Shown here: positions 53,529 through 62,988 of the stretch, piece by piece
Layout of the letters: every line of letters begins with the position of its first letter
How positions within the stretch are numbered: the stretch's first letter is position 1
From: a bacterium
Lineage (GTDB): Bacteria > Caldisericota > Caldisericia > Cryosericales > Cryosericaceae
Length of the DNA stretch: 64,000 nt
Direction: 5' to 3'
NCBI GenBank assembly: GCA_021373025.1
Contig: JAJFTL010000037.1
Coordinates: forward strand, 1 to 64,000
The notes under the pieces: model-generated
Told to the model about the DNA's origin: nothing
The model's input: only the letters and a program-made list of their open reading frames with translations
Databases searched by the model: none
Program-made: the position numbers and the translations under genes

Positions 53529-54776
53529 TCAGCTCTTTCTCAGAAAGCGCTGCGGAAGGCGAGCCCCAGGGGCAGAGGCGGCGGCCTCGATGATCCAGCT
53601 CCGAGCAGCAACTCGTTCACTCAGGACGACGGCCTCCTCATAGACGTCAGCTCGCGCTCCAGGGTTTGAAAATGGTATCACGTATGAACCACGTGCAACA
53701 CGTCGCAACAAGAGCGAAGCTACCGCCTCTTTAAGCTCACGGATTCCCTCGAGCGAAGCGCAGGAGACCATCATTCCCTTCCCAAGGCTCAGAATTTCGT
53801 GGCGCCGACGTTCATCAACCATGTCGATCTTGTTGAAAACCAGCAACTGAGGAATGTCACTGCATCCAATATGTTCAAGAACTTCATCGACTACCTGTAT
53901 TCTCTCATGCAGGTCGTGTATACCGGCATCCACGACGTGCAGCAGAAGATCAGCCTCGCGCGCTTCATCAAGCGTAGAGCGGAACGAATCCATAAGCGAT
54001 TCCGGCAGATCCCGGATGAACCCCACCGTGTCGATGAGAATCGCTGACTGGCGGCCAAAGTGAACGGGGCGGGCGGCAGTGTCCAGGGTTGCAAAGAGCT
54101 TGTTCTCGGCCCGCAGGTCAGAACCCGACAATAGATTGATGAGACTGCTCTTTCCTGCATTCGTATACCCAACGACCGCTATCTTGGCAATGGTGGATTC
54201 CTGCCGACTCCGTGTCTTGACCGCATAGTGCGTATCGACCTCCCGTACTTCCTCGCGTAACTCATGGATCTCAGTCCTCTTGGCTCTGCGCCGTTTCTGA
54301 AAGAGGGTTTCGCCTGGACCTCGCATCCCTATGAAGCCTGCTTGCTGGTCGTATCCTGCGTTCATGGCACGAAGCTGTGTCAGTTCAAAGAGACGCTCTG
54401 CAATCTGTACGCGCTTCCTGGCCTCAGCCGTGTGGGCCTGAGAAGCAAACGTCTCCAGGATGAGCCTTGCCCGATCCATAACTGGACTCTCGAGATGGTC
54501 GATCAAGTATCGATACTGAAGAGGTGTGAGTTCCGAGTCAAAGACCACGAGATCAGCCCTGAGGGCTTGAAGCAGATCGTGGAGCTCTTCGACCTGACCC
54601 TTTCCAAGCAGAAATCGCTGGGCGGTCCGCTGAACATACGTCTTGAAGTCAAGCACCTCAAGGCCTAACCCCATGGCAAGTTGCCGCGTTTCCTCGGGAC
54701 GCTCAGGATCCAGGACCTCGCCCGGCTTCCGTACACTTACAATGACAGCTGTCCGTGCAATGCCTTCGCTGTTCAT
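53529..54776 (-). CDS. hflX: GTPase HflX
   Basis: This 415-residue ribosome-associated GTPase rescues or splits stalled 70S ribosomes. The N-terminal HflX domain (about residues 1-180) includes FDSELTPLQYRYLIDHLE and a coiled region with GMRGPGETLFQKRRR. The G domain follows: G1 VGYTNAGKSSLINLLSG, G3 DTVGFIRDLPESL and G4 VFNKIDMV. A C-terminal tail runs to residue 415. It overlaps the PHP-domain gene by 4 bases. Confidence 0.95.
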   Translation of the reverse strand: MNSEGIARTAVIVSVRKPGEVLDPERPEETRQLAMGLGLEVLDFKTYVQRTAQRFLLGKGQVEELHDLLQALRADLVVFDSELTPLQYRYLIDHLESPVMDRARLILETFASQAHTAEARKRVQIAERLFELTQLRAMNAGYDQQAGFIGMRGPGETLFQKRRRAKRTEIHELREEVREVDTHYAVKTRSRQESTIAKIAVVGYTNAGKSSLINLLSGSDLRAENKLFATLDTAARPVHFGRQSAILIDTVGFIRDLPESLMDSFRSTLDEAREADLLLHVVDAGIHDLHERIQVVDEVLEHIGCSDIPQLLVFNKIDMVDERRRHEILSLGKGMMVSCASLEGIRELKEAVASLLLRRVARGSYVIPFSNPGARADVYEEAVVLSERVAARSWIIEAAASAPGARLPQRFLRKS

Positions 54777-55504
54777 TCTGGTCTCAGCATATATCTCTTG
54801 ATCTGCTCCTCCGAATAGTTGATCGTCGAGGATGGATCGATGCCATGTGCCACCAGTAGCCGCTCACATTCTGTCATGATCCCCACGCTGTAGGAGATGT
54901 GCGAGTCGGAGTTCATCAGAATGGGCGCGTGATATTTGACAAGCAGTTCCAGCACTCGCTCATAGTGTGCGACATTGGCCGTCTTCCATGTGTGGAGTGC
55001 CGACTGGTTGATCTCGACTAGTACTCCCTTCTCGGCTGCAGCCGCTATCGATTCCTCGAGATCCACCGGATATGGAAAGCGTGGATCACCTATATGTGCA
55101 ATGACGGTAACGCGGTTTTTCTCAATGGCCTTAATGAGGGCCTGTGTATTCTCGGACACGGACGAGCCCCCGTACCCTGTGGAATTATGGAATCCGGCGA
55201 TCACGATGTCCAGTTCATGCAGAAGCTTCTCAGGCATATCCAGATTGCCCCATGTGTCGGTGATGTTTGCTTCTACGCCCAAGAGCACTCGGATTCCCGG
55301 CAGTTGACGCAGCGTATCCTGCCTGTTCAGATTCTTGAAGTAGTCAAGCTTCGGCCCATCAGTGCGCGCAGGTCCATGATCTGTAATGGCCAGATATGCC
55401 AGGCCGCGTTCGCGTGCCGCAGATATGACCTCTTGCAACGTGGAAAACGCATGCCCCGAGAAGATCGTGTGAACGTGAAAATCCCCGATCGGGTGTTCAT
55501 TCAT
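54773..55504 (-). CDS. PHP-domain phosphoesterase (YcdX-like)
   Basis: The 243-residue protein has the PHP metal motifs: DFHVHTIFSGHAFSTLQ, LAITDHGPA, LLGVEANITD, IAGFHNS, VIAHIGDP and LMNSDSHISYSVGI. This order matches the YcdX branch of PHP phosphatases rather than histidinol phosphatase HisK; the natural substrate is unknown. ATG 55504 follows GGAAG and overlaps the preceding stop (ATGA). Confidence 0.9.
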   Translation of the reverse strand: MNEHPIGDFHVHTIFSGHAFSTLQEVISAARERGLAYLAITDHGPARTDGPKLDYFKNLNRQDTLRQLPGIRVLLGVEANITDTWGNLDMPEKLLHELDIVIAGFHNSTGYGGSSVSENTQALIKAIEKNRVTVIAHIGDPRFPYPVDLEESIAAAAEKGVLVEINQSALHTWKTANVAHYERVLELLVKYHAPILMNSDSHISYSVGIMTECERLLVAHGIDPSSTINYSEEQIKRYMLRPE

Positions 55505-55857
55505 CGTTGACTTCCAGCATCCTTTCTGAGCAGAGATGAAATGATCATGCTGCCAAATGAAACGAGCAGCCATCCAAGGAGCGCTGCCAGAAAGCCATGC
55601 AGTTGGAAGCCAGGCACCAACCACGCGGTAAGGCTCATGGCTACAGCGTCAATGACAAGCGTAAACAGTCCCAGGGTCAAAATGCTCACTGGCAGGCTGA
55701 TGAGGAGGAGCATGGGGCGAATCACTGCATTGACGAACCCAAACATGACTGCTGCCCACAGCGCTGTCCAGAATGAGTTCACGCTGAATCCGGGAACAAT
55801 TCGACTCACCACCACAAAAACCAAAGCGTTCAGCAACCATCTCACAATCAAGTCCAT
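55501..55857 (-). CDS. Small four-helix membrane protein (phage holin 4_2 / YvlD family)
   Basis: The 118-residue protein consists of four hydrophobic segments, with VNAVIRPMLLLISLPVSILT and LFTLVIDAVAMSLTAWLVPG as the typical family blocks. PF04020 proteins are chromosomal and widespread; the holin name is historical and nothing phage-like is nearby. Function is unknown. It sits between uvrC (17 bases) and the PHP gene (overlap). Confidence 0.9.
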   Translation of the reverse strand: MDLIVRWLLNALVFVVVSRIVPGFSVNSFWTALWAAVMFGFVNAVIRPMLLLISLPVSILTLGLFTLVIDAVAMSLTAWLVPGFQLHGFLAALLGWLLVSFGSMIISSLLRKDAGSQR

Positions 55858-55874
55858 GGAGTCTCCTTTCTTAT

Positions 55875-57575
55875 TTAGCGATGCTTCAGACTGCGTTCAT
55901 GCAATCGGTGAAACTCGCGTTTTCCAAAGCGATGGGCCTCGTCCCGAACAGCCATTAGCAACAACAGAGCGGCCGAATCATGCGCGAGACGAACTGGCTC
56001 TGCCACGTGCTCACGGTAGAGCAGTTCCTCCTTCTTCGCAATTCCAATCACGGGAACATCCACACCCGCAGCATCTCGGGCACTACACACTGCATTGAGC
56101 TGTGTGAGGCCACCATCCACCAACACGAGATTCGCCGGGTCACCGAATGTGAGGTCTCCCCATCGGGCAAACCGACGGGCAAGGGCTTCTGCCAGCATTG
56201 CTGGGTCATTCGGGTCGTCCAGTGTGCGAATGTTGAAGAGCCTGTACTGGCTCTTTGCCGGCTTGCCAGCGACGAATACCACCATGGATACAGTAGCGTC
56301 CTTACCAGAGATGTTCGATACGTCATATCCTTCAATGCGCACAGGAAGGTGTTCAAGATCAAGCACCGCTTTCAACACAGCAAGCTGTTCGGCAGTGCTG
56401 CTTGCTCGTGACATCGACGAAAGCTTTTCTTCAGCATTTTGCGCAGCAAAGGCAAGCAATCGTGCTGTCTCTGACGTGCGTGGCGAAGCAAGCGTGACCG
56501 AAGCGCCCAGGTCTGTGCGCAGCCGATCCCGCACAATGTTAGATTCGCCATTGGTAACATCCACGGCAATACGCTGTGGAGGCTGGACGTGAAACCGACG
56601 GTAGAAGTCGACGATCAGATCTGCCAGCATGACAGCATCCACGCTCTCATTCTCCCTCAGCTCATAGACGAACTCCGTTGACGCGATCAGTCTCCCTTCA
56701 CGCAACGCCTGGCGTACCACTGCAACAAGCTGGCCCCTCCGACGAACGGCGAATACATCCACATCCCGCACGTGAGGAGCAAACACAGCATACCGTTCAA
56801 ACAGGCTCTTCAGAGCAAGATAGGAGTCACGGTAGCGCACCGCCCTCTCGTACTGCTGTGATCGAGATGCCTGGTTCATGTCGTTCTCCAGTTGTCTCAG
56901 CATCGGCCGCATCCTGCCATTCAAGAACTCTGCCAGGTTCGCCACTACGTGCGCATATTCGCTTTGAGAGCATCTGTTTCCACATGGACCAAGGCACAAT
57001 CCCAGATCAAAGTCCAGACACGGCTTCGTAGGCCTGGCTGGATCGATGGTTCGATGACAAGTTCTCACCGGAAATGCATGTCTCAGACTATCTAAGCCCA
57101 GGTTCAGCAGACCGGACTTGGGATATGGCCCGAAGAATCGACTCTTGCCGGTTGTCACCCGACGTGTCTTTCTGAGGATCGGAAAGGGATCTGCGGTCAG
57201 CTCGATAAGGGGGTATGACTTTCCATCGACCAGTTGAATGTTGTAGTGCGGACGATAGTTCTTGATGAAATTCGACTCGAGCACAAGCGCCTGGTCTTCC
57301 GTTCCTGCGGTGATGAAGCTGAAAAAGCGGGCGTTGGCGACCATGGCTCCCGTCTTGGGGCTCAGATTCTTCCGGAAATACGACTCAACGCGCTTCCGAA
57401 GATTCTTTGCTTTCCCCACGTAGATAATTCGATCGGCGGCATCTCGGACGACGTAAACTCCCGGCGACGCCGGGAGTTTGTCAAGAGATCCTTTCTCAAA
57501 AGGCAACCGATATGACGTATCCAGACTGTCCCGTCCGCTATTTTGCGTAGTCAGAATATCTGGTCTCACGTACAA
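55875..57575 (-). CDS. uvrC: Excinuclease ABC subunit C lacking the C-terminal HhH domain
   Basis: UvrC makes both cuts in nucleotide excision repair. The GIY-YIG nuclease is near the start (SPGVYVVRDAADRIIYVGKA), a UVR motif region near residue 225 (QASRSQQYERAVRYRDS) binds UvrB, and the RNase H-like nuclease is complete (GYDVSNISGKDATVSM, LVLVDGGLTQLNAV, VRDEAHRFGKREFHRLHERS). The protein ends 11 residues after that His block, so the tandem helix-hairpin-helix DNA-binding domain of about 60 residues is missing. Only 17 bases separate it from the next gene, so no frameshifted remainder exists. The TTG 57575 start overlaps rny by 38 bases; a TTG at 57506 would give a more usual N-terminus. 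Confidence 0.93.
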   Translation of the reverse strand: MYVRPDILTTQNSGRDSLDTSYRLPFEKGSLDKLPASPGVYVVRDAADRIIYVGKAKNLRKRVESYFRKNLSPKTGAMVANARFFSFITAGTEDQALVLESNFIKNYRPHYNIQLVDGKSYPLIELTADPFPILRKTRRVTTGKSRFFGPYPKSGLLNLGLDSLRHAFPVRTCHRTIDPARPTKPCLDFDLGLCLGPCGNRCSQSEYAHVVANLAEFLNGRMRPMLRQLENDMNQASRSQQYERAVRYRDSYLALKSLFERYAVFAPHVRDVDVFAVRRRGQLVAVVRQALREGRLIASTEFVYELRENESVDAVMLADLIVDFYRRFHVQPPQRIAVDVTNGESNIVRDRLRTDLGASVTLASPRTSETARLLAFAAQNAEEKLSSMSRASSTAEQLAVLKAVLDLEHLPVRIEGYDVSNISGKDATVSMVVFVAGKPAKSQYRLFNIRTLDDPNDPAMLAEALARRFARWGDLTFGDPANLVLVDGGLTQLNAVCSARDAAGVDVPVIGIAKKEELLYREHVAEPVRLAHDSAALLLLMAVRDEAHRFGKREFHRLHERSLKHR

Positions 57576-59088
57576 CTGTCACCTTGATCTGCCCAGGATA
57601 CGACACTTCAAGCTCAATCTTCCGCGCCACATCCATGGCAATCTTTGCTGCCATCGATTCATCGACATCATCTGGCTCCACGAGAATGCGCAGCTCGCGG
57701 CCGGCCTGAATGGCAAACGACTTCTTAATGCCCGGTATCGAATTGGCAATGGACTCCAGCTTCTCCAGTCGTTTGATATAGCTTTCGACGCTTTCACGGC
57801 GCGCTCCAGGCCTGGATGCAGAAAGTGCATCTGCGACGTGGACAATGACGTCCAGCACACTCTCCATAGGAACATCCGAATGGTGTGCCGCTACGGCATG
57901 AACGATGTTTTCTGGCTCGCCAGCCTTGTTTAGAATGTCAGCTCCGATCAAGGCGTGCGGACCTTCGATTTCGTAATCTACTGCCTTGCCGATGTCATGC
58001 AGGAACCCAGCACGCTTGGCTGGGCCGGCAGGCAGTTTGAGCTCGGAAGCGATGTTGGCAGCAATGAACGCTGCCTCTATCGAATGCGCCAGCACATTCT
58101 GTCCATAACTGGTACGATACTTCAGGCGTCCCACCAGGCGGGTAATGTCATCAGGAAGACCGGTAATTCCGACGCGGTTTGCAGCCTGCTGTCCCTCGCT
58201 AAATACACGCTCGTCCATCTGCTGTTCAGCTTCTTCGACAAACTGCTCGATGTGAGCTGGATGAATTCGTCCATCAGCCACGAGCCGTTCTAGGGCTATC
58301 CGTGCTACCTCCCGTCGAATCGGGTTGAATGCAGACAGGGTAACTGCTTCTGGGGTGTCATCGATGAGAAGATCCACGCCCGTCAAGGTCTCAAAAGCCC
58401 TAATATTCCTTCCTTCGCGGCCGATGATGCGTCCCTTCCAATCCTCAGAAGGCAGTGGGACAACGCTGATAGTCGCCTCGCCCACGTAGTCTGTGGCAAT
58501 CTTCTGGATTGATGAGGCGATGACCTCAGCTGCCTTTGCATCAGCTTGCAGTTCGGCTTCGTGTACTACTTCCCCAACCATCTTTGCAACGCGAGACCTT
58601 GCATCGTTCTCGGCGCGGTCCAAAATGATGGCTCGCGCTTCCTCAGGATTCAGTTGTGCAATGCGCTGAAGTTCAGCTTCTGCCGCAGCCTGCTGCTCCT
58701 CAAGAGTCTGAATCTTGTTGCGAAGTTTCTCCTGTGCTGCATCCAGATCATGATCTTTCTGTTCCACTTGTTCAGTTCGATGGTCTAGAAAGGCCTCCTT
58801 CTGAATGAGGCGGTGTTCCATCTTCTGCAGTTCCGCCTGACGAGCCGAAAATTTGCTCTCCAGGTCGTTCTTCTTCTCCTCCAGTTCCTCCTGGAGTCTG
58901 AGCTTGTTCTTGGCATTCTCGGCCTCTATGCTCGAACGAGCTTCCTCTTCCATTTTGCGTACAAGCTCGCGTGCCGACTCGACACGATTTCGAGCTATGT
59001 ACCCCTCGACGAGGAGTCCAATAACAATGCCAAGAATCAGCATCCCTGCATAAATCGCAGAGGAGATGATTCCGTTCATTCCAGGCAT
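57538..59088 (-). CDS. rny: Ribonuclease Y
   Basis: The 516-residue membrane-anchored endoribonuclease has one N-terminal membrane segment (about residues 8-28), a long charged coiled coil (about 30-200), a KH domain (GRIIGREGRNIRAFETLTGV) and an HD domain (FLHDIGKAVDYEIEGPHALI, then VAAHHSDVP). It starts mRNA decay. It lies downstream of recA with an 88-base gap holding a hairpin. An ATG three codons in is an alternative start. Confidence 0.96.
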   Translation of the reverse strand: MPGMNGIISSAIYAGMLILGIVIGLLVEGYIARNRVESARELVRKMEEEARSSIEAENAKNKLRLQEELEEKKNDLESKFSARQAELQKMEHRLIQKEAFLDHRTEQVEQKDHDLDAAQEKLRNKIQTLEEQQAAAEAELQRIAQLNPEEARAIILDRAENDARSRVAKMVGEVVHEAELQADAKAAEVIASSIQKIATDYVGEATISVVPLPSEDWKGRIIGREGRNIRAFETLTGVDLLIDDTPEAVTLSAFNPIRREVARIALERLVADGRIHPAHIEQFVEEAEQQMDERVFSEGQQAANRVGITGLPDDITRLVGRLKYRTSYGQNVLAHSIEAAFIAANIASELKLPAGPAKRAGFLHDIGKAVDYEIEGPHALIGADILNKAGEPENIVHAVAAHHSDVPMESVLDVIVHVADALSASRPGARRESVESYIKRLEKLESIANSIPGIKKSFAIQAGRELRILVEPDDVDESMAAKIAMDVARKIELEVSYPGQIKVTVVRETRYSDYAK

Positions 59089-59113
59089 ATGTTTACCATC
59101 CTTAGCGTCAATA

Positions 59114-59142
59114 ACTTCGACCTACTAAAGGCCGATCGAAGT
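59114..59142 (-). terminator. Hairpin between recA and rny
   Basis: ACTTCGACC (59114-59122) and GATCGAAGT (59134-59142) form a 9-bp stem with one G-U pair and an 11-base loop. There is no T-tract; it could weaken readthrough or protect the recA mRNA 3' end. Confidence 0.4.
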
Positions 59143-59176
59143 CCGTCTCTCAAGAATCTCAATCAATCGCAATCAA

Positions 59177-60241
59177 CTACTCTGCGGAAACAGTACCACC
59201 TTCGGGTGAAAGCTTCTCGCGCACCTTTCCCTTGATTTCGGCCATGATATCAGCGTGTTCCTGCAGGTAGGCGGCAGCGTTGTCTCTTCCCTGGGCAAGT
59301 CTTGTTCCGCCATAAGCATACCACGAGCCACTTTTCTCGATGATGTCAAACTGCACTGCCAAGTCGACGACTTCACCGAAAGTCTGAATTCCTTTACCAA
59401 AGATGACGTCAAACTGGGCCACTCGATATGGAGGAGCCATCTTGTTCTTGACAACCTTCACCTTCACCTTATTGCCAATGACCGCGTCGCCCTCCGTGAT
59501 GCTTTCCACGCGACGAACCTCGAGCCTGACAGAAGAGTAGAACTTCAGTGCCCTTCCACCTGGCGTAACCTCGGGATTCCCGTACGTAACCCCGATCTTC
59601 TCACGCAGCTGATTGATGAAAATGGCGCAAGTCTGCGACTTGTTCAGCACGCCAGTCAACTTCCGCAGAGCCTGGGACATCAAACGTGCCTGAAGTCCAA
59701 CGAATTGGTCCCCCATCATGCCCTCCAATTCAGCTCGGGGCACCAGTGCTGCCACCGAGTCGAGCGCAAAGACATCGAGCCCACCCGACTGAACGAGCAT
59801 GTCTGCAATCTCAAGTGCCTGCTCAGCATAGTCTGGCTGCGAGATAATCAGCTCATCTACGTCGACACCAATGCTCTTTGCATACACAGGGTCAAGCGCA
59901 TGTTCTGCATCAATGAACGCTGCCCTCCCTCCTGCTTTCTGCGCCTCCGCGATTGCCTGGAGCGCGAGGGTCGTCTTACCTCCACCCTCAGGTCCATAAA
60001 TCTCGACGATTCTCCCACGTGGAAGTCCACCAATGCCAAGCGCGGCATCAAGCGAGAGGCTGCCGGTGGAAATGGCAGGCACCTGGACTCTTTCGGATCG
60101 GTCGCCGAGTTTCATGACCGAGCCCTTTCCAAACTGCTTCTCTATCTGAGACATAGCAGCTGCGAGAGCTTTGTCACGCTCAGTCACTCTGTCAGCCACC
60201 TCATTCTTCTGTATCTTGTCAGGCATCTTGGCGTTTTCCAT
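59177..60241 (-). CDS. recA: Recombinase RecA
   Basis: The 354-residue strand-exchange ATPase has Walker [21 protein letters not shown], where the usual GPESSGKT carries Gly-Gly for Ser-Ser. Walker B is [20 protein letters not shown]. The L1/L2 region includes [20 protein letters not shown] and [17 protein letters not shown]. The C-terminus is moderately acidic. GGGGAG stands 5 bases before the ATG. It has its own promoter; no recognisable LexA box is seen. Confidence 0.97.
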   Translation of the reverse strand: MENAKMPDKIQKNEVADRVTERDKALAAAMSQIEKQFGKGSVMKLGDRSERVQVPAISTGSLSLDAALGIGGLPRGRIVEIYGPEGGGKTTLALQAIAEAQKAGGRAAFIDAEHALDPVYAKSIGVDVDELIISQPDYAEQALEIADMLVQSGGLDVFALDSVAALVPRAELEGMMGDQFVGLQARLMSQALRKLTGVLNKSQTCAIFINQLREKIGVTYGNPEVTPGGRALKFYSSVRLEVRRVESITEGDAVIGNKVKVKVVKNKMAPPYRVAQFDVIFGKGIQTFGEVVDLAVQFDIIEKSGSWYAYGGTRLAQGRDNAAAYLQEHADIMAEIKGKVREKLSPEGGTVSAE

Positions 60242-60275
60242 ATCGTCTCCCCGTTTGATGTAGCCGTTATCTTAT

Positions 60276-60303
60276 AGTATAATTCGCTCTCTCTATTCAG
60301 CAA
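60276..60303 (-). promoter_or_regulatory. Promoter of recA
   Basis: On the minus strand TTGCTG (60303-60298), a 16-base spacer and TATACT (60281-60276) lie about 35 bases before recA, with the -35 inside the end of thpR. Confidence 0.6.
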
Positions 60304-60856
60304 ACCTGGCCAGTGAAACTGCCGCACGGGCGACATAGACCGGACGCCCTTGTCCCATGAGACTCTCGTAGAGAACGATGTTTTCAACTGGAATCACATA
60401 GCCTTTCACCTGCATGGATTCGATGGAGGCAACGTCCTGGTCATATGTCCCCGCTGCAAACCGACCCAAGGTCACATGTGGTTCAAAATGGTCCACTCGC
60501 GCATTCGATCCCAGTCCCAGCAAGGACGTCGACACCGTCGCAGCAAGGCTCCTCAAACCTTCTGGCACAGCCCGCGGCCCGACCCACAAGACCGCAGGCC
60601 AGCCATTGCGACGGAACATCCCAAATCGCTCCAGTGACACTGAGGTATTCGGCACTGACCGCAGAGATGCACTCAGTCGATACACAACATCGCCAATCTC
60701 CTCCCGAGAAATTTCACCAAGAAACCGCAGAGTTACATGGCACGACTCAGGAGGCACGAGTCTCAGTTTGGATGTCATCAGGCGGATCGGTTCCATCGAT
60801 TCGTGAAACCAGTCTGCGAAGTCAGCGGGCAGAGATATACCAACAAAAGCTCTCAC
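60293..60856 (-). CDS. thpR: RNA 2',3'-cyclic phosphodiesterase
   Basis: The 187-residue 2H-family protein has both HxT motifs: ESCHVTLRFLGE (about residue 42) and FEPHVTLGRFA (about residue 128). It opens 2',3'-cyclic phosphates on RNA ends; older names are LigT or 2'-5' RNA ligase. It overlaps rimO by 4 bases and precedes recA, a common order (often with cinA, which is absent here). Confidence 0.93.
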   Translation of the reverse strand: MRAFVGISLPADFADWFHESMEPIRLMTSKLRLVPPESCHVTLRFLGEISREEIGDVVYRLSASLRSVPNTSVSLERFGMFRRNGWPAVLWVGPRAVPEGLRSLAATVSTSLLGLGSNARVDHFEPHVTLGRFAAGTYDQDVASIESMQVKGYVIPVENIVLYESLMGQGRPVYVARAAVSLARFAE

Positions 60857-62208
60857 ACCAGGATTCCCTCAAGGTCATAGGGCCCGGCTGCTGTGATATG
60901 TACGGTACAAATAGACCCCACCGCAGGCTTCCTCTTGCGTACCGACGACACGACGACCACATTGTCAACATCTGGTGCATCAAGCATGGTTCTGCCAGAG
61001 AAACCCGACTGTGTTGTCTCGTCCACAATGATCTGTATGTCCTTGTTCAGATAGCGCTGCTGATTGATAGATAATGAGATCTCTTGCTGAACTGCCATAA
61101 ACTCACGGAGCCGACGATTCTTTGTGGCCTCATGAATCTGATTCGGAAACGTGGCAGAAACAGCTTTTGCCTCTCTTGAATACGCAAAAGCGGAAGCATG
61201 GTCCAGTCGGAGCGCACTGACATCATGCAGGAGCCGCTGAAACTGGTCCTCCGTCTCACCTGGAAATCCAACAATAAACGTACTGCGAATAGCGGCATCC
61301 GGCATAGCTTCGCGGACACGCTCAATGATACGCGTCGTTGACTTTTCAGTCCATGGACGACTCATTGATTTCAAGATAGTCGGGTCCGTGTGCTGCAGGG
61401 GTATGTCCACATAGTGAACGATATGACGTGACCCAGCCATAGTCTCCAGCAACTCATCCGTCACTAGAGTAGGGTACAGGTACAAGACGCGAAGCAGAGT
61501 GATTCCCTGAAGCTCATCAAGAGCACGAAGCAAGCTGGCCAGCCGCGGATGTCGATTCGGTGACAGATCCATACCATACGCACTCGTGTTCTGCGCTACA
61601 AGAATGATTTCGCTCGCCCCAGCCTGAACAAGCTGTTCGGCCTCGTGAAGAATCGTTTCCGGAGTGCGGCTCACGAGAGGCCCCTTGATCTGAGGAATTG
61701 TACAGTATGTACAATGCTCAGAGCACCCATCCGATATTTTCAGATAGGCGTACGGCCTACTACCCACAAGCACCCGGGGCGCTTCAAACGTCCTGATCGT
61801 TGCCACGTCAACCGATTCCTGGATGGGTGAAACCACAGGATCTCTGAGAAGCTCTTCCCAGAACCTGGTCTGGTACATGGCATCGGCACCCATGACAGCG
61901 TAGAGTCCCGGATGTCGCTTCATGACCTGGCCCTTCCACAGCTGAGGATAGCACCCGATGACAACGATGCGCTTGACATGCCCGCTAACCTGCAATTCTT
62001 CAACAGCACTCAGCGTCTCATCGGCCTCATCGCGCGCTGCCTTCAGAAAGCCACACGTATTGACGACAACGATATCCGCATCTTCGGGTTCAGAACATAG
62101 CACGGCTCTGCGTTCAGCAACAACTATTTGTCCCAGAACAGTCTCGCTGTCAGCTTGATTCTTGGCACATCCGAGGCTGATCATGCATACTCGGGGCTTA
62201 CGGAGCAT
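60853..62208 (-). CDS. rimO: Ribosomal protein S12 methylthiotransferase
   Basis: The 451-residue radical-SAM enzyme methylthiolates an Asp of ribosomal protein S12. The N-terminal MISLGCAKNQADSETVLG and NTCGFLKAARDEADET are of RimO type, unlike MiaB. The radical-SAM motif is SDGCSEHCTYCTIPQIKG, followed by VAQNTSAYG and FIVGFPGETEDQF. A C-terminal TRAM domain is present (about residues 385-450). It overlaps rodZ by 11 bases. Confidence 0.94.
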   Translation of the reverse strand: MLRKPRVCMISLGCAKNQADSETVLGQIVVAERRAVLCSEPEDADIVVVNTCGFLKAARDEADETLSAVEELQVSGHVKRIVVIGCYPQLWKGQVMKRHPGLYAVMGADAMYQTRFWEELLRDPVVSPIQESVDVATIRTFEAPRVLVGSRPYAYLKISDGCSEHCTYCTIPQIKGPLVSRTPETILHEAEQLVQAGASEIILVAQNTSAYGMDLSPNRHPRLASLLRALDELQGITLLRVLYLYPTLVTDELLETMAGSRHIVHYVDIPLQHTDPTILKSMSRPWTEKSTTRIIERVREAMPDAAIRSTFIVGFPGETEDQFQRLLHDVSALRLDHASAFAYSREAKAVSATFPNQIHEATKNRRLREFMAVQQEISLSINQQRYLNKDIQIIVDETTQSGFSGRTMLDAPDVDNVVVVSSVRKRKPAVGSICTVHITAAGPYDLEGILV

Positions 62209-62977
62209 GTACCGGGGATCCGTACTCTATGGTTAGGACTGTCTTGTCGGCAGAGGCCACGCCCTTATCGACGCCATCTTCAACGACTCGCGTATACCGC
62301 GCATTGCCAAAATCGACGACAATATAGTTTCCGGTGACCTGTGTACTTTCGCCCGGGCGCAGAATGCCCGAGAACACGGTGGCTCCGTCAGCTCGTATCT
62401 GCAGCCACGCACGTTGGGTTGTAGCTGTAAAACTAAGTACCCTCGCTTTCTGCAGAGGCTCCTCCGGGGCAACGTCCTCCCCCGAGGGCGTGCCCGGAAT
62501 CGCTGACGGGCTTACCACGTCAGCTGGTGCCGAAGGCGTGCCCGACGGATTTGTGGCATCTCCAGGGCCAGTGTGTGGAACTTCCCAGGGCCGCCAGAGC
62601 AGAATAGTGGCAAGGGCCAGCGCAAGCACAACAATCGTGATGGAAGAAGCAAGCCTGGGCTTCCTGCGAAATGCAGACACATGAGAATTGGCGCGCTTTG
62701 ATTGCGTGAGCTCCCCGGAAGGAGCTTCAGGAACCGGCGCCACAGAACCAGACATACCACTGAACGCGCTGACGATCTCGTTCCCATCCAGTCCCAGATA
62801 TTCGGCATAACGACGGAGATACGACTTGTAGAAGCCGTCCGGCTCTGCTGGTCCACCGGCTTCCAGGGTCTCGAGAATAGAACGGCGCAGCAGTGTCGCC
62901 CGAGCTACATCGTCAAGCGAAAGACCAAGTGAGGATCTTTTCTCAGATAGTGTTCTGCCAACCTGCTGCCGTTCCAT
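62198..62977 (-). CDS. rodZ: RodZ-like HTH membrane protein
   Basis: The 259-residue protein has an N-terminal HTH_25 domain (about residues 7-75, LSEKRSSLGLSLDDVARATL and FYKSYLRRYAEYLGL). A basic linker leads to one membrane segment (about 110-130), a Pro/Ser-rich stretch and a C-terminal DUF4115 domain (about 178-255, RAWLQIRADGATVFSGIL). RodZ ties MreB to the membrane and helps set cell shape. It is encoded 11 bases after lon. Confidence 0.92.
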   Translation of the reverse strand: MERQQVGRTLSEKRSSLGLSLDDVARATLLRRSILETLEAGGPAEPDGFYKSYLRRYAEYLGLDGNEIVSAFSGMSGSVAPVPEAPSGELTQSKRANSHVSAFRRKPRLASSITIVVLALALATILLWRPWEVPHTGPGDATNPSGTPSAPADVVSPSAIPGTPSGEDVAPEEPLQKARVLSFTATTQRAWLQIRADGATVFSGILRPGESTQVTGNYIVVDFGNARYTRVVEDGVDKGVASADKTVLTIEYGSPVHAP

Positions 62978-62988
62978 TCCACATCGCC

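Noticed and set aside
55501-55857. Prophage holin
   Set aside because: PF04020 proteins are chromosomal and no other phage gene is near.
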